A DNA stretch of 64,000 bases from Luteolibacter sp. SL250 (GTDB lineage: Bacteria > Verrucomicrobiota > Verrucomicrobiia > Verrucomicrobiales > Akkermansiaceae), in contig NZ_CP113054.1 in the NCBI RefSeq assembly GCF_026625605.1, positions 1,302,001-1,366,000 of the forward strand, written 5' to 3'. Made by a program: the position numbers and the translations under genes. The notes below the pieces were generated by a model that saw only the letters and a list, made by a program, of their open reading frames with translations, ran no database searches and was not told the DNA's origin. This document shows, piece by piece, positions 46,714-55,771 of this stretch; position 1 is the stretch's first letter; each line of letters opens with the position of its first letter.

Positions 46714-48308
46714 GGTGGCGTGGCGGTGGCGGGTGGTTTCGGTTGGCCGGCGAGCGGGCCGTTTTTCCCCAGGCGGATCTGGATGTCACCGAGGCTGCCG
46801 GACGCCTCGATGTCGAGCGCGGCGCGCTGCGGGGTGGACATGGAGCTGAAGGCCGGTGGCGCCTGCAGGCCGGGGAAGAAGCGATTCACGATGCCGATGG
46901 TGGTTTCCGGCGGAGCGACGATGCGCAGCACCCCCGCAGTGCTGCCGTTGGAAAGGATGGTCGCATTTCCCAGCATCGAAAGCTGGTCGCCGATGATCCG
47001 GGCATCCATGACGGACAGCGCGCCGCGGCGCAGCACGGTCACGCTCCTGGCTTCGTCGAACTTGGTTTCCTGGCCGTTGGAGGTGACGGAGGGCTTCGTC
47101 GCGCGGGTGGAGAATGCCGCCTCCCAGGTCGAAGGGAACAGCAACTGGCCGCGGAAGCGGAGATCCGCGGATGCTCCGGGTGCTTTCATCACGGCGTCGC
47201 CGGGCAGTGCCAGGGACTTCACCTCCTGGTTGGGGGCGGTCGCCGCGAACGCGATGGGGATGCCGGGAACCATCGCAAGCTGGCAGGTGAAGCGCGTTGC
47301 GAATCCGCCGACCTGCTCGTCAAACGGAGCCATCGTGATCACCGGCGCACGCCACGCCAGGCTCAGGTCCCGTTTCGTCATCAGCACGCTGTCGAAGGAT
47401 TTCAGCGAGCCGATGGTGAGGGTGGAGGTGCCGGGATCTCCCGCGATGGGGATCTTTCCGGTGATGCCGGAGCTTTCCAGAATCCCGGTCTCCGTGCCCG
47501 CCATCACCAGCGTGAAGGAAGCGTTCTGGAGGTGGATGAAATCCGTTGGGATGGATGGTGGGGGAGCCGCGGCAGGAGCGGTGGATGCGGGCTCCTTCCG
47601 TGAGGTGGCAGGGCTGGATGGTGGCTGGCCTTCGGTGGAATGCGGGGTGCCCCCATCCGTCCGGGGGGGGGAGGCCGTGGCGGGGGGAGCCGCAGATCCT
47701 CCGGAGGGAGATGGAGTGACAGGGGGCGTGGCGGCCACGGTGGGTTCTTCAGATTGCCGTGGGGTGTTTTCCGCTTCACGGGCAGGAAGGGGCGTGTCCG
47801 CTGCGGGGTGGGACGCCAGCAGGTCTCCGGCCGGCAGGACGGGATGGGTTTCCGCCGCAGGTGGGTTCATCGCCACGGGAGGCGTGGCCGGAGTGGCAAG
47901 AAAGGAAAGGATTTCGACGGGCAGGACGATCCGCGGCGACTCCAGGGAGATGCCGCGGAGGTCGGGCTCTTTGGTGAAGACCGTCTTCCAGACCGGGCGG
48001 ACACGGAGCTGCGGGATGCGGACCAGCGGCTCCTTGATGAGTTCACGGAGCGGCTCCGGCTGTTGCATCGTGATGCCGCGGAATGTCACCCCGTTCCAAG
48101 GTGACCAGGACGCTCCGTCGATGGAGGTTGTCAGGGTGGTCCTTGTTTGGATCTTGCGGGAGAGCCAGCCGCGCGCCCATGGGCTGCCCAGCGCGAGGTT
48201 GCTGAGACCAAATGCGGCCGGAGGAAATGCCACCACCAGGATCAAAAGCCGCCGCAACCAGCGGCGCGGGCCCCGGCGACGGACGCCTGTTGGGGCTACC
48301 TCATCCAT
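46710..48308 (-). CDS. AsmA-like membrane-anchored protein with Pro-rich linker
   Basis: 532 residues. One N-terminal membrane helix (WLRRLLILVVAFPPAAFGL) is followed by a periplasmic region. The first part (about 35-135) contains SPWARGWLSRKIQTRT and WSPWNGVTFRGI, like the lipid-groove N-terminus of AsmA proteins. A linker of about 130 residues, mostly Pro, Ala, Ser and Thr, separates it from the C-terminal beta-rich part, which ends LDIEASGSLGDIQIRLGK. AsmA-like proteins support lipid transport to the outer membrane; applying this here is tentative. It overlaps rsmD in ATGA and is 3 bases from the next gene upstream. Confidence 0.6.
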   Translation of the reverse strand: MDEVAPTGVRRRGPRRWLRRLLILVVAFPPAAFGLSNLALGSPWARGWLSRKIQTRTTLTTSIDGASWSPWNGVTFRGITMQQPEPLRELIKEPLVRIPQLRVRPVWKTVFTKEPDLRGISLESPRIVLPVEILSFLATPATPPVAMNPPAAETHPVLPAGDLLASHPAADTPLPAREAENTPRQSEEPTVAATPPVTPSPSGGSAAPPATASPPRTDGGTPHSTEGQPPSSPATSRKEPASTAPAAAPPPSIPTDFIHLQNASFTLVMAGTETGILESSGITGKIPIAGDPGTSTLTIGSLKSFDSVLMTKRDLSLAWRAPVITMAPFDEQVGGFATRFTCQLAMVPGIPIAFAATAPNQEVKSLALPGDAVMKAPGASADLRFRGQLLFPSTWEAAFSTRATKPSVTSNGQETKFDEARSVTVLRRGALSVMDARIIGDQLSMLGNATILSNGSTAGVLRIVAPPETTIGIVNRFFPGLQAPPAFSSMSTPQRAALDIEASGSLGDIQIRLGKNGPLAGQPKPPATATPP

Positions 48309-48311
48309 GGA

Positions 48312-49079
48312 TCACTTCTTCTTCGGTGCGGCCTTCGGAGTTGCTTTCGTGGACGGTGCGGGAGCCGGTGTCGTTGCCGGGGCGGCGCCTTTGCCCAGCG
48401 GAAAGCGGATGGCGATGCTCTTGTCCGCCAGTCGCGTGCCCTCGCTGGACACTTCCACGAAGCGATAGACGACCAAGCCGAACTTGCCGTCGGCATAGCG
48501 GCCGTAGGCGATGTTCTCACGCGTTTTGCCGAAGGAACTTTCTTCCTCGAACTTCCACTCCGCGCCGCTCCATTTGCCGAGGATGCTCTGCTCCCCGGCG
48601 TCGATGTCCTCGCCGCGGACGAGCTTGCCGTTGGCGGACTGGAACGTGTCGTCCTTGGCGTTGTAGTTGATGATGGAAATCGGGGCGGCCGCACCTGTCG
48701 CGGTGAGGGACCAGGTGTCCGGTCCTTTCTGGCGGAGCAGGAGCATCACATCTTCCGTGATGGGTTTGAACTCACGCTGGGACCAGAGCTTCAGGTAGTC
48801 GTCATACTCTTCCTTCGTCAGACCGAGTTTCTCGTGATAGGGCAGCGGAGCGTTGGCCTTCTGCTGCGCGCTGTATTCCTTGAACCACTTGATGTCCTTT
48901 TCCGCGGCGGCCTCCACCTTCGCGATGTATTTGTTGATCTCCGGCGGCGGCATCGGCACGCCGATCTGGCCCCGGACCGGGACGTCCTTCTCGAAAAGGC
49001 CGGCGAAAGGCTTCGGCACCTCCGCGTGGGCGGTGGCGAGGACGAACAGGGCGGCGGGCAGCAGGAAGGAGAGTTTCAT
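48312..49079 (-). CDS. Secreted protein of unknown function
   Basis: 255 residues. A signal peptide of 19 residues ends ATAHA. The mature part begins EVPKPFAGLFEKDVPVRG, has PPPEINKYIAKVEAAAEKD and KLGLTKEEYDDYLKLW, and ends in an Ala/Pro/Thr/Lys-rich tail (KATPKAAPKKK). No family is recognised. It is the first gene of the minus-strand group leading to the AsmA-like gene, rsmD and waaA, spaced 3 bases from the next. Confidence 0.75.
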   Translation of the reverse strand: MKLSFLLPAALFVLATAHAEVPKPFAGLFEKDVPVRGQIGVPMPPPEINKYIAKVEAAAEKDIKWFKEYSAQQKANAPLPYHEKLGLTKEEYDDYLKLWSQREFKPITEDVMLLLRQKGPDTWSLTATGAAAPISIINYNAKDDTFQSANGKLVRGEDIDAGEQSILGKWSGAEWKFEEESSFGKTRENIAYGRYADGKFGLVVYRFVEVSSEGTRLADKSIAIRFPLGKGAAPATTPAPAPSTKATPKAAPKKK

Positions 49080-49409
49080 GAAGCGGGGCGAGCGTCATAC
49101 GGTCGGAGGCGGAACTCAAGCGGCAATCCGTCCGCCCAAGGGATAATTGGGTAACCCGGGAATGGGGTTGCTCCTGCTTCCCGGCAAACCATTGCGGCGG
49201 CTCGCGTCCGCCATGCCCCTTTCATCCTCCCATCCACCGGATGGAAATAATGAACTGTCACTGGCGAATCCGGATCTCCTCCGGCACCACAGAGGATGGA
49301 GCACGGGTGGGTGCCGGGACTCCGGATGAACCAGGAGGCATGGCGGATGGAAACCGCCGCAATGGTTTGGTTGTTATGGTGTTTTGGAGAGTTTTGGCCT
49401 GCGCGCCTA
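49080..49409. other. Intergenic stretch with long inverted repeat
   Basis: 330 bases between two minus-strand genes. The main content is the inverted repeat at 49186-49217 and 49337-49368 (listed separately). No coding frame here is convincing. Confidence 0.6.
49186..49368. repeat. Inverted repeat with 32-base arms
   Basis: Arms 49186-49217 and 49337-49368 match as complements at about 28 of 32 positions (15 identical, a variable 6-base middle, 11 identical), separated by 119 bases. This is a large palindromic repeat of REP or miniature-element style. Confidence 0.75.
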
Positions 49410-50753
49410 TCAAGGGGTCTCGGTCGCCTTCAGCCGGAGGAAACGGCGCGGCTCTCCCGCCAGAGGTACCGCCACGCGGTAGCGCGTTGTCGCCGGATCG
49501 CTGTCGGCAATCGGCGCGACGTTTGCCTGGGGAACCGGGCTCCAGCCGTTGGCGGCGAGGTCGGTGCTTTGCTGGACCTCCAGCTTCACGCCCGGCATGA
49601 GGTCGCGCAGGCTGAACGCCAGGGTGATATGGTCCACGCCGCCGACTTTGGCGATCCCGGACGCCGGGAGTTCTCCGGGGGCGGAGGAGTTGTCCAGGTT
49701 CATCGCGTAGCGCACCAGATTCGGCAGCCCGTCGGCGGATGGCTTCGCGTTTGCATCCGCATTTCCGCCTGTCAGTCCGAGGGACGAAGCCCATGTGGAA
49801 TACGTGACCGGAGCCGGTCCGCCGGCGATCTCCAGATAGAGGTCCGCCCAGTCGAGAAAGTTCCTCTGTGCGGACGTTGCCTTGAAGATCGACTTCGCCG
49901 CCTCCATCCCGTTGCCGATCACCAGGATCCTCCCACCACCAAGCTGGTGGACATAAACACGGTCGGAAAACATGGTTGCCTCCACCCGCCAGTTGGCGTC
50001 TTCGAACATCACGTAGTCATCTTCATCACTCTCCTCAAAGGTGAGGATGTTGCCCGAGACGTCCAGTTCCAGGTCCTCCTCCCCATCGATGAAGACCTGG
50101 TAGGTTCCTCCTCCCGCCGCAACCAGGGTGAACGCTTCGATTTCATCCCCGGTCTCCTCTTCGATCCCGCGGGACCCGGCGTCGGTGCCGAAGTTCAGCG
50201 CGGAACGCGTCGGAAAGGTTCCCGCCCAGGCGGTCGGGTTGGCCGTTGGGAGCGGTGCGCGCGTCAGGACACCACCCACCGCGTCGAACGAAAGTGGCTC
50301 CGCCGGGTAGGGGCCTCCGCTGGCCACCGTCGTGAAGATATCACTCAGCAGGATGGTGTTCTGATCGACGATCTTGAGCGTCATTTTCCAGAACTCCGTC
50401 ACACCGCCGCCGACATTCACGGTGGATGAGCCGACCAACCGGTCGCCGGTCAGCGTCAGGTCGAACGACTCCTCTTCTCCGAACAGGTCGAACGTGAGGG
50501 TATAAGTGGTGCCGGCGACTTTCTCAGTGAGGGTGGCCGTGCCGGAAACCGGCTCCGCGTCCGCGGAAGCCGGGCTCGACGTCGCCTCGAACTCATAGCC
50601 GGTCAGATGCCAGACATCCGCCACCGGGACCACCACCGCCGGGGCGACGGCAGGGAGCATGGTGAGGATGGCGGATGCGATCACCTGGGGAAGATGGCGC
50701 ATGCGATGGAACAGGGTGTGGCCGGAGGATGGGCGTGAAGGGATACAGTTCAT
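49410..50753 (-). CDS. Secreted protein with C-terminal NL-x-YAMNLD segment
   Basis: 447 residues from ATG 50753, chosen because it overlaps the LuxR-type gene stop as ATGA; ATG 50702 would start directly at the signal peptide (MRHLPQVIASAILTMLPAVAP). The mature part is beta-rich (TLTEKVAGTTYTLTFDLFGEE, shown as TLTEKVAGTTYT and LTFDLFGEE). Near residue 340 comes SADGLPNLVRYAMNLDNSS, a relative of the DGLxNLxEY segment of other exported proteins here, then a beta domain ending RRFLRLKATETP. Function unknown. It is coupled to three LuxR-type regulators encoded upstream, which may control it. Confidence 0.75.
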   Translation of the reverse strand: MNCIPSRPSSGHTLFHRMRHLPQVIASAILTMLPAVAPAVVVPVADVWHLTGYEFEATSSPASADAEPVSGTATLTEKVAGTTYTLTFDLFGEEESFDLTLTGDRLVGSSTVNVGGGVTEFWKMTLKIVDQNTILLSDIFTTVASGGPYPAEPLSFDAVGGVLTRAPLPTANPTAWAGTFPTRSALNFGTDAGSRGIEEETGDEIEAFTLVAAGGGTYQVFIDGEEDLELDVSGNILTFEESDEDDYVMFEDANWRVEATMFSDRVYVHQLGGGRILVIGNGMEAAKSIFKATSAQRNFLDWADLYLEIAGGPAPVTYSTWASSLGLTGGNADANAKPSADGLPNLVRYAMNLDNSSAPGELPASGIAKVGGVDHITLAFSLRDLMPGVKLEVQQSTDLAANGWSPVPQANVAPIADSDPATTRYRVAVPLAGEPRRFLRLKATETP

Positions 50754-51013
50754 GGGAGTGGGATGTTGGCTTGCCGGGAGAGTTGCGCGGGAGGTGGCGG
50801 ATCGGAGATGCCCAGCTTGCGGCAGATGGAGCGGCAATACCCGGCGATGCAGCCCGGAGTGACCCCCAGCTCGCGGGCGATCGACTTCCGCCCGAGGCCC
50901 CGCCTGAGCCGATCAAACACCTGTCTTTCACGGTCCGAAAAATCCGGTTTCCCCATGGCATCAGCGATGGGGACGAGCAGGGCTTTCAGATTGTTTGCCG
51001 CAGGGCGGATCAT
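50750..51013 (-). CDS. Short LuxR-type helix-turn-helix protein
   Basis: 87 residues. The GerE/LuxR helix-turn-helix is FSDRERQVFDRLRRGLGRKS (about 25-44), then IARELGVTPGCIAGYCRSIC and RKLGI. There is no receiver or ligand-binding domain. It is either a stand-alone regulator or the detached output half of one. It overlaps the secreted-protein gene by 4 bases and follows two other LuxR-type genes on the same strand. Confidence 0.75.
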   Translation of the reverse strand: MIRPAANNLKALLVPIADAMGKPDFSDRERQVFDRLRRGLGRKSIARELGVTPGCIAGYCRSICRKLGISDPPPPAQLSRQANIPLP

Positions 51014-51117
51014 GGAGGACGGGGGATCTCGGTGGAGGGACGTGTGCCCCTTCCTGACTCAGTGGGAGCATCCTCCGCCAGAGCCGTTCCCGTATATCCC
51101 CGAAACTACGGAGATCC

Positions 51118-51960
51118 TCATTCTCCGCCTTGCCGGGCACCGCGCGCCGGAAACCTCAGATCCGCCAGCGCCTGTTGGAGCTGCGCCATGTTTTCATAAC
51201 CCATCTTCTCCCGCAGGATGCCCAGGTGGCGGTCAAGCGTGTCCCGCCTCCAGTGCAGCGCCCCGGCGATCTGCGCGCGGGACGTTCCGCGGATCATGGC
51301 GGAAAGGATGTAACCATCATTCCGCCCGAGGGGTGGAGACTCGTTGCCCGCGGCATGCAGACCCAGCGCACCGGCCAGATCATCCCATGTCCGGCGCAGG
51401 TGGCGGCGGTCTTCCAGACGGCGGCTCAACGCGGCCACCTGCAGGCCTACCACATGCAACAACTGCATCTCCCGGTGCGTGAAATCCCGGTCCCGCCGGT
51501 TCCAGCTCAGGACCACCCGGGAGTCTTCAAGGCGGATCGCATCGTATGCCATCTGATGGCGGGAATCCACATGCCGGTAAACTTCCCGGTAGAGCGGATT
51601 GTCGAGGAATGCGGTGTCGGATTCATAGTCGGACATCCGTTGCGGGCGGAGCATCGCGTTGTCGAGATGTCCTGCGGCGATCACCGGGTGATGGTGGATG
51701 GTCGCCGCCAGTTCATTGCCATGGCATTCCAGCACCCGCTGGCAGTGGGCGTTGTTCGACTCCATGGCGAGCACCTGGTCCATCTCCAGGGTCCAGAGGT
51801 TCCACAGCATGAAATCCGCTGGCAGGATCTTCAATGTTCCCTGGATCAGCTCCCGCCCGAGGGTGGGAAGATCCTCCGCCTCCATCAACTGCCCGGTGAG
51901 CCTGCGGATCGCCCGCAGATCCGACATGCGGATCTCCCCGAAACGTTCCGCCACCGGCAT
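51118..51960 (-). CDS. LuxR-type regulator with GAF-like N-terminal domain
   Basis: 280 residues from ATG 51960, which overlaps the stop of the upstream gene as TGATG. The first 190 residues look like a sensory domain, possibly GAF (LMEAEDLPTLGRELIQGTL, FMLWNLWTLEMDQVLAME, LSWNRRDRDFTHREMQLL). The C-terminus resembles a LuxR helix-turn-helix in which the normal LTxRE opening is replaced by LGRNDGYILSAMIRGTS, then QIAGALHWRRDTLDRHLGIL. The ligand is unknown. It is the middle gene of a three-regulator group. Confidence 0.75.
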   Translation of the reverse strand: MPVAERFGEIRMSDLRAIRRLTGQLMEAEDLPTLGRELIQGTLKILPADFMLWNLWTLEMDQVLAMESNNAHCQRVLECHGNELAATIHHHPVIAAGHLDNAMLRPQRMSDYESDTAFLDNPLYREVYRHVDSRHQMAYDAIRLEDSRVVLSWNRRDRDFTHREMQLLHVVGLQVAALSRRLEDRRHLRRTWDDLAGALGLHAAGNESPPLGRNDGYILSAMIRGTSRAQIAGALHWRRDTLDRHLGILREKMGYENMAQLQQALADLRFPARGARQGGE

Positions 51961-52487
51961 CAGAGGGTCTCCTTTCCGCTCTGGAACATCAGGTCCGCCC
52001 TCTTGCTCACCCCCAGCTTCCTGTAGATGCGCAGGACATGGCTTTCCACCGTCCGTTGGCCGCATCCGAGGATGATGGCGATCTCCGGTCCGGTTTTTCC
52101 TTCCCTCAGCCAGTCCAGCACCTCCGCTTCCCTTCTGGTGAACGGTTGCGCGGGCTGCGGTTCCGCAGGGCATGGACCATCCGCCCAGATATGCACCCTG
52201 GCTGTGCCGGCCAGCCTGCGGGCTGGAGGGGACGCCTCCAGCCGTGCCGTGATATCATCCCAGTCCATGGCGGATGCGGGGTGTTTTCCGGACGCCCATC
52301 GCTCCGCCCTCGCATTCAGCAGCGCCACTCGTCCGGGAAGTGCCAGCGCCACATTCCATCCCAATGCATCGAATATTTCCGCCCACGCGATCAGATTTGT
52401 CAGAAGGCGGCGGTTCTCCTTCTGGATACGGACATCCATTTCAGCCAGCAGCACATCAGTGGATGTCGTAATGGGTTCATCTCGCAT
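51960..52487 (-). CDS. LuxR-type regulator
   Basis: 175 residues. The N-terminal 100 residues are helical with an unknown fold (LLTNLIAWAEIFDALGWNVA). The C-terminus is a typical LuxR helix-turn-helix: FTRREAEVLDWLREGKTGPE, then IAIILGCGQRTVESHVLRIY and RKLGV. There is no phosphorylation site, so it is not a response regulator. It is the first gene of the group that continues with the GAF-like regulator by a one-base TGATG overlap. Confidence 0.85.
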   Translation of the reverse strand: MRDEPITTSTDVLLAEMDVRIQKENRRLLTNLIAWAEIFDALGWNVALALPGRVALLNARAERWASGKHPASAMDWDDITARLEASPPARRLAGTARVHIWADGPCPAEPQPAQPFTRREAEVLDWLREGKTGPEIAIILGCGQRTVESHVLRIYRKLGVSKRADLMFQSGKETL

Positions 52488-52551
52488 TCCTGATGATGGG
52501 ATAGCGGATTACCCGGGGTTTGTAAAACTGTGATGGGTTACCCGCCCATGC

Positions 52552-54774
52552 TCATTCAGGCTCCCCTCCGGGAAAAATCTCAGCGATGGAGGATTCGTGG
52601 TGTTGGTCGATCCAGCGGGTGAGGGCGGCCTGGAGCGGTGCGGCGACCTCCGGCCGGGCCGTGGCGAGGTCCGTCCTGCCGTGGGGGTCCGACTGCATGT
52701 GGAAGAGGCCGAAGTGGCGGCTGCCGTCCGCGGCGGGAGTGCAGACGACTTTCCAGTATCGGGTGCGGAGACACCGCTGCTTTGCGGTGACAAGCGATTC
52801 CTCATACTCCGGTTTCAGGACGAACTGGTAGTTGAAGGACGGATCATACGTCGTCATCTGGTCGAGCGGGTGAAGAGGGGGGCGCACGATGCCAGCGACC
52901 TTCGGCTGCATGAAGGGGAAGCCGGTCTCGCCATAGAATGGCCGCCATTCCGGGGTGGACTTGCCGGTGATCCAGCCCGCGAAGCTGAGACCCTCCCACT
53001 CCGTTGGTTTCTCCACTCCGGTCAGGTCCGCGAGGGTGGGCATCACATCGATGAGGCGCACGGTTTCCCCGATGGACCGGGCGGCCACGCCGGGCACGTG
53101 GACGATCATCGGCACATGGCTGGCGTGGAGGCCGCCGTTGAAGCCCTGGCCGTGCAGCAGCGTGGTGCCGGGATCGTAGAGATCATCCCCGTGGTCGCCG
53201 GTGACGATGACGATGGTGTTCTCCGCGAGGCCGTTTTTCTCCAACGCTTCCAGGATGTCCTTCACGCAGTCGTCGAACTGGCGCACGCATCCGTCATAGA
53301 CGGCGTTGATGTGGGCGATGTCCTTGGCCGGTGCGGCGGCGAAGATTTCCTCCAGGTTCGGTTTGCTGGCGAAATCATCGACATTGAACGGGAAGGCCTT
53401 CTTGTTCGGTCCGTCGTAGTCCGGATCGATGAACATGCTCGCGTAGGGCTCCTTGCTCTGGTAGGGGAGATGGGTGCAGGAGTAGAAAACGTGCCAGAAG
53501 AACGGCTTGCCGTTCGAGGCGACCTCATCCAGCCGCTTCCTCACCCGGTTGGTGACCACCTCCGGGGTGACGAAGCTGGCGAAGGAGTTGATCTGCGGGT
53601 AGAGGCGGTAGCCCAGCGCATTGTCGAAGTAGATGGCGATGACGGGATGGGCCATGACCACCGCCTGGCTCATGTACACCTTGAAGCTGTCGAAGCTGGA
53701 AACGGAGATGTGTTCGAAGCCCAGCGGCATCAGTTCATAGTAGCCCGCGCACCAGTCGCCGATGGCGGCGGTGTCGTAGCCTTTCTTCCGCAGCAGGGAC
53801 GCCATGGGGACCGTGCGGGACCGCGCGTCCTTGATCGCCTGCCGGTTCGGGAACATGTGCCGCAATCCGTGGGTGTGTGGATACTGGGCGGACATGAAGG
53901 AAGTCCCGGACTCCAGGGTGGAGCCGATGGGGGCATAGCAGGTGGTGAAATTCACCGAGCGGGCCGCGAGCGCGTCGATGGTGGGGGAAACACCGGCCGC
54001 GGCCGGGCCATCCGTGCGCCGTGGCCGGTAACCGGCAACTCCCAGGCGGTCCCCGCGGAGGGAGTCGGAGCCGATGATGAGGATGTTCGGCGTTTTTTGG
54101 GAAGAGGCGTTGTCCCGTGAAATGGAGTCGATGGCGGTTTTCACGCCGAAGATGCCGAGCGGCAGCACCACCACCGGACCGGCGATGAGCCAGCCACGGC
54201 GGCCCCAGCGGTGGATCTGCCAGAACAGGGCCACGGCGGCCACCAGCAGCGGCAGGATGGTGAAAAAGCCGATGTCGAACACACGGCGGATGGCGGTGGG
54301 GAGCAGTCCGATGGAGCCGCTGTACCAGTTCCCTCCGGCGTCCGGCAGGAAGTAGGGCTTCGATTCCACCATGCGGACGGTGAAATAGTGGTCATGCAGC
54401 AGCACGGTGAGGCCCCAGGCCAGGATGGCGGCGATCCACCACCGGCGGACGGGCAGCTTTCCGCACACCCAGGACAGGAACGGCTGCAGCAGCAGGGTAC
54501 CCAGAACCGCCAGGATGACGTAGGCGATGAGCATGAGCGCGTTCTGCCCGATGAGGAAGCCCATGAAATCTTCCTTCGCGATGGCGCTGAACTTCGTGTC
54601 CATCGCGTCCGCGCGGTTCGTCAGGCGCTCCACCGACCGGTAGAATTGGTAGGTCAGGAAAATGGAGATGCCGCCAAGGACGGGCAGGAAGCGGGCTGCC
54701 GGATGGCGCGGGTTTTCCGGACGGGTGGTGGAGGTGGACTGGCTCAAGACGCGGGAGGTTGGCAGCAACGCCAT
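52552..54774 (-). CDS. Membrane-anchored sulfatase-family protein
   Basis: 740 residues. Four or five membrane helices lie in the first 230 residues (LPVLGGISIFLTYQFY, LMLIAYVILAVLGTLLL, WIAAILAWGLTVLL, FFTILPLLVAAVALFW), then an exported alkaline-phosphatase-superfamily domain. Its start NILIIGSDSLRGDRLG carries the metal-binding Asp pair, followed by APIGSTLESGTSFMSAQYP, where formylglycine would normally arise from C/S-x-P-x-R. Here the sequence is S-T-L-E-S, as in LTA-synthase or phosphoethanolamine-transferase-like relatives that use Thr. VIVTGDHGDD and HASHVPMIVHVPG are the other metal-binding motifs. It may be a hydrolase or a lipid-headgroup transferase. Confidence 0.82.
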   Translation of the reverse strand: MALLPTSRVLSQSTSTTRPENPRHPAARFLPVLGGISIFLTYQFYRSVERLTNRADAMDTKFSAIAKEDFMGFLIGQNALMLIAYVILAVLGTLLLQPFLSWVCGKLPVRRWWIAAILAWGLTVLLHDHYFTVRMVESKPYFLPDAGGNWYSGSIGLLPTAIRRVFDIGFFTILPLLVAAVALFWQIHRWGRRGWLIAGPVVVLPLGIFGVKTAIDSISRDNASSQKTPNILIIGSDSLRGDRLGVAGYRPRRTDGPAAAGVSPTIDALAARSVNFTTCYAPIGSTLESGTSFMSAQYPHTHGLRHMFPNRQAIKDARSRTVPMASLLRKKGYDTAAIGDWCAGYYELMPLGFEHISVSSFDSFKVYMSQAVVMAHPVIAIYFDNALGYRLYPQINSFASFVTPEVVTNRVRKRLDEVASNGKPFFWHVFYSCTHLPYQSKEPYASMFIDPDYDGPNKKAFPFNVDDFASKPNLEEIFAAAPAKDIAHINAVYDGCVRQFDDCVKDILEALEKNGLAENTIVIVTGDHGDDLYDPGTTLLHGQGFNGGLHASHVPMIVHVPGVAARSIGETVRLIDVMPTLADLTGVEKPTEWEGLSFAGWITGKSTPEWRPFYGETGFPFMQPKVAGIVRPPLHPLDQMTTYDPSFNYQFVLKPEYEESLVTAKQRCLRTRYWKVVCTPAADGSRHFGLFHMQSDPHGRTDLATARPEVAAPLQAALTRWIDQHHESSIAEIFPGGEPE

Positions 54775-54862
54775 ACGGCATCAAGGGCCGGAATTTTCCG
54801 CATCCACTGCGGAAGAATGGATTCCGGAGGTCCGGTCCGGGTGTCCTCCGCCTCCGGAGGAG

Positions 54863-54894
54863 CCGGCATGGCCAGGAACCGCCTGCCATGCCGG
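54863..54894 (-). terminator. Hairpin downstream of PEP-CTERM gene
   Basis: A ten-base stem (CCGGCATGGC/GCCATGCCGG) with a 12-base loop, 18 bases after the minus-strand stop at 54913. No T-run follows, so terminator function is uncertain. Confidence 0.4.
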
Positions 54895-54912
54895 GAGGGC
54901 CGGGGAGTGGAT

Positions 54913-55623
54913 TCAGCCCCTGCGACGGCGGCCCCCGAAGAGGATGGCACCCAGTCCCGCGAAGAGCGCGGATGCGGGCTCCGGAACGGCCGTCCCATCC
55001 AACTGGTACCAGTTATGGCGGGAGGACAGGGAGTTGATGGCGGATGCGGCGGGGCCTCCGCCGAATCTGGCGGTGTCCTGGGTCGCACCCACGCCTGTGG
55101 GGACGGTGTTGGTGTTGTCCGTCAACGTGCCGCCGTTTTCCCATACGAAGTTGAGATCTGAGCCGACGGTGTTCGTCTGCTGCACCGTGATGAAGTAAGA
55201 GGTCCCCGCCACCAGGGTGATGCCGGACGCCGGGGTGAACACCCAGTTCGTGATCGCGGTGGTGGTGAAGTTCGGGTTCGTGAAAGTGCCCACCAGTGTG
55301 GACGGCGCGGTTTTCCCGGCGTTGGCGGTGTAGATGCTGATCAGGGGGGCATCCGTGCCGGTGTTGCCCACCCCGCTCAGGCGGAGAGTGATGGAGTCCA
55401 CCGTATAGTCAGTCGTCCCCATGGTGAAGCCAACCGCCTTTGCATTGTAGGCGGCATTCACCACGGGAGGTCCAGCGGAGTATGGGGTGTAGTTGATACT
55501 GGTGACGTTGCTCGATCCGGTGACGTTGACGGTGGTCGGAGCGGCGAGGTTGCCGATGATGATCGCCGAGTAGGCGGAGGAAGCCGAGACGGCGAGTGCC
55601 AGGAGAGGCGGGAGTGGGTTCAT
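54913..55623 (-). CDS. PEP-CTERM sorting-signal protein
   Basis: 236 residues from ATG 55623 (MNPLPPLLALAVSASSAYSA is the signal peptide). The body is a Ser/Thr/Asn-rich beta protein without known catalytic motifs. The C-terminus is a textbook PEP-CTERM signal: VPEPAS, a hydrophobic helix (ALFAGLGAILFGG) and RRRRG. Exosortase cuts such signals during export and surface attachment. No exosortase gene is in this window. The gene is divergent from the glycosyltransferase gene. Confidence 0.9.
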   Translation of the reverse strand: MNPLPPLLALAVSASSAYSAIIIGNLAAPTTVNVTGSSNVTSINYTPYSAGPPVVNAAYNAKAVGFTMGTTDYTVDSITLRLSGVGNTGTDAPLISIYTANAGKTAPSTLVGTFTNPNFTTTAITNWVFTPASGITLVAGTSYFITVQQTNTVGSDLNFVWENGGTLTDNTNTVPTGVGATQDTARFGGGPAASAINSLSSRHNWYQLDGTAVPEPASALFAGLGAILFGGRRRRG

Positions 55624-55771
55624 ACAAGCTGTGGATGTGGCGGAAATCCGGAGTGCGCCGAAAAACGCGAAAATTTTCCCGGAAGGGCCGGAAAGGCGGA
55701 CCGGTTTTTCCTTCCGGTTTGCCATCGACGGAGGGCGGGTGGGGGCATTAAAACACCGCCGGATTTCCGTC

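Noticed and set aside
47660-47700. G-rich run near 47670 considered as a sequencing or slippage problem
   Set aside because: The AsmA-like frame stays open across it and the Pro-rich linker is consistent on both sides.
46135-48468. A 777-residue plus-strand frame
   Set aside because: It runs opposite waaA-rsmD-AsmA-like genes and has no protein-like pattern. The minus-strand genes are well supported.
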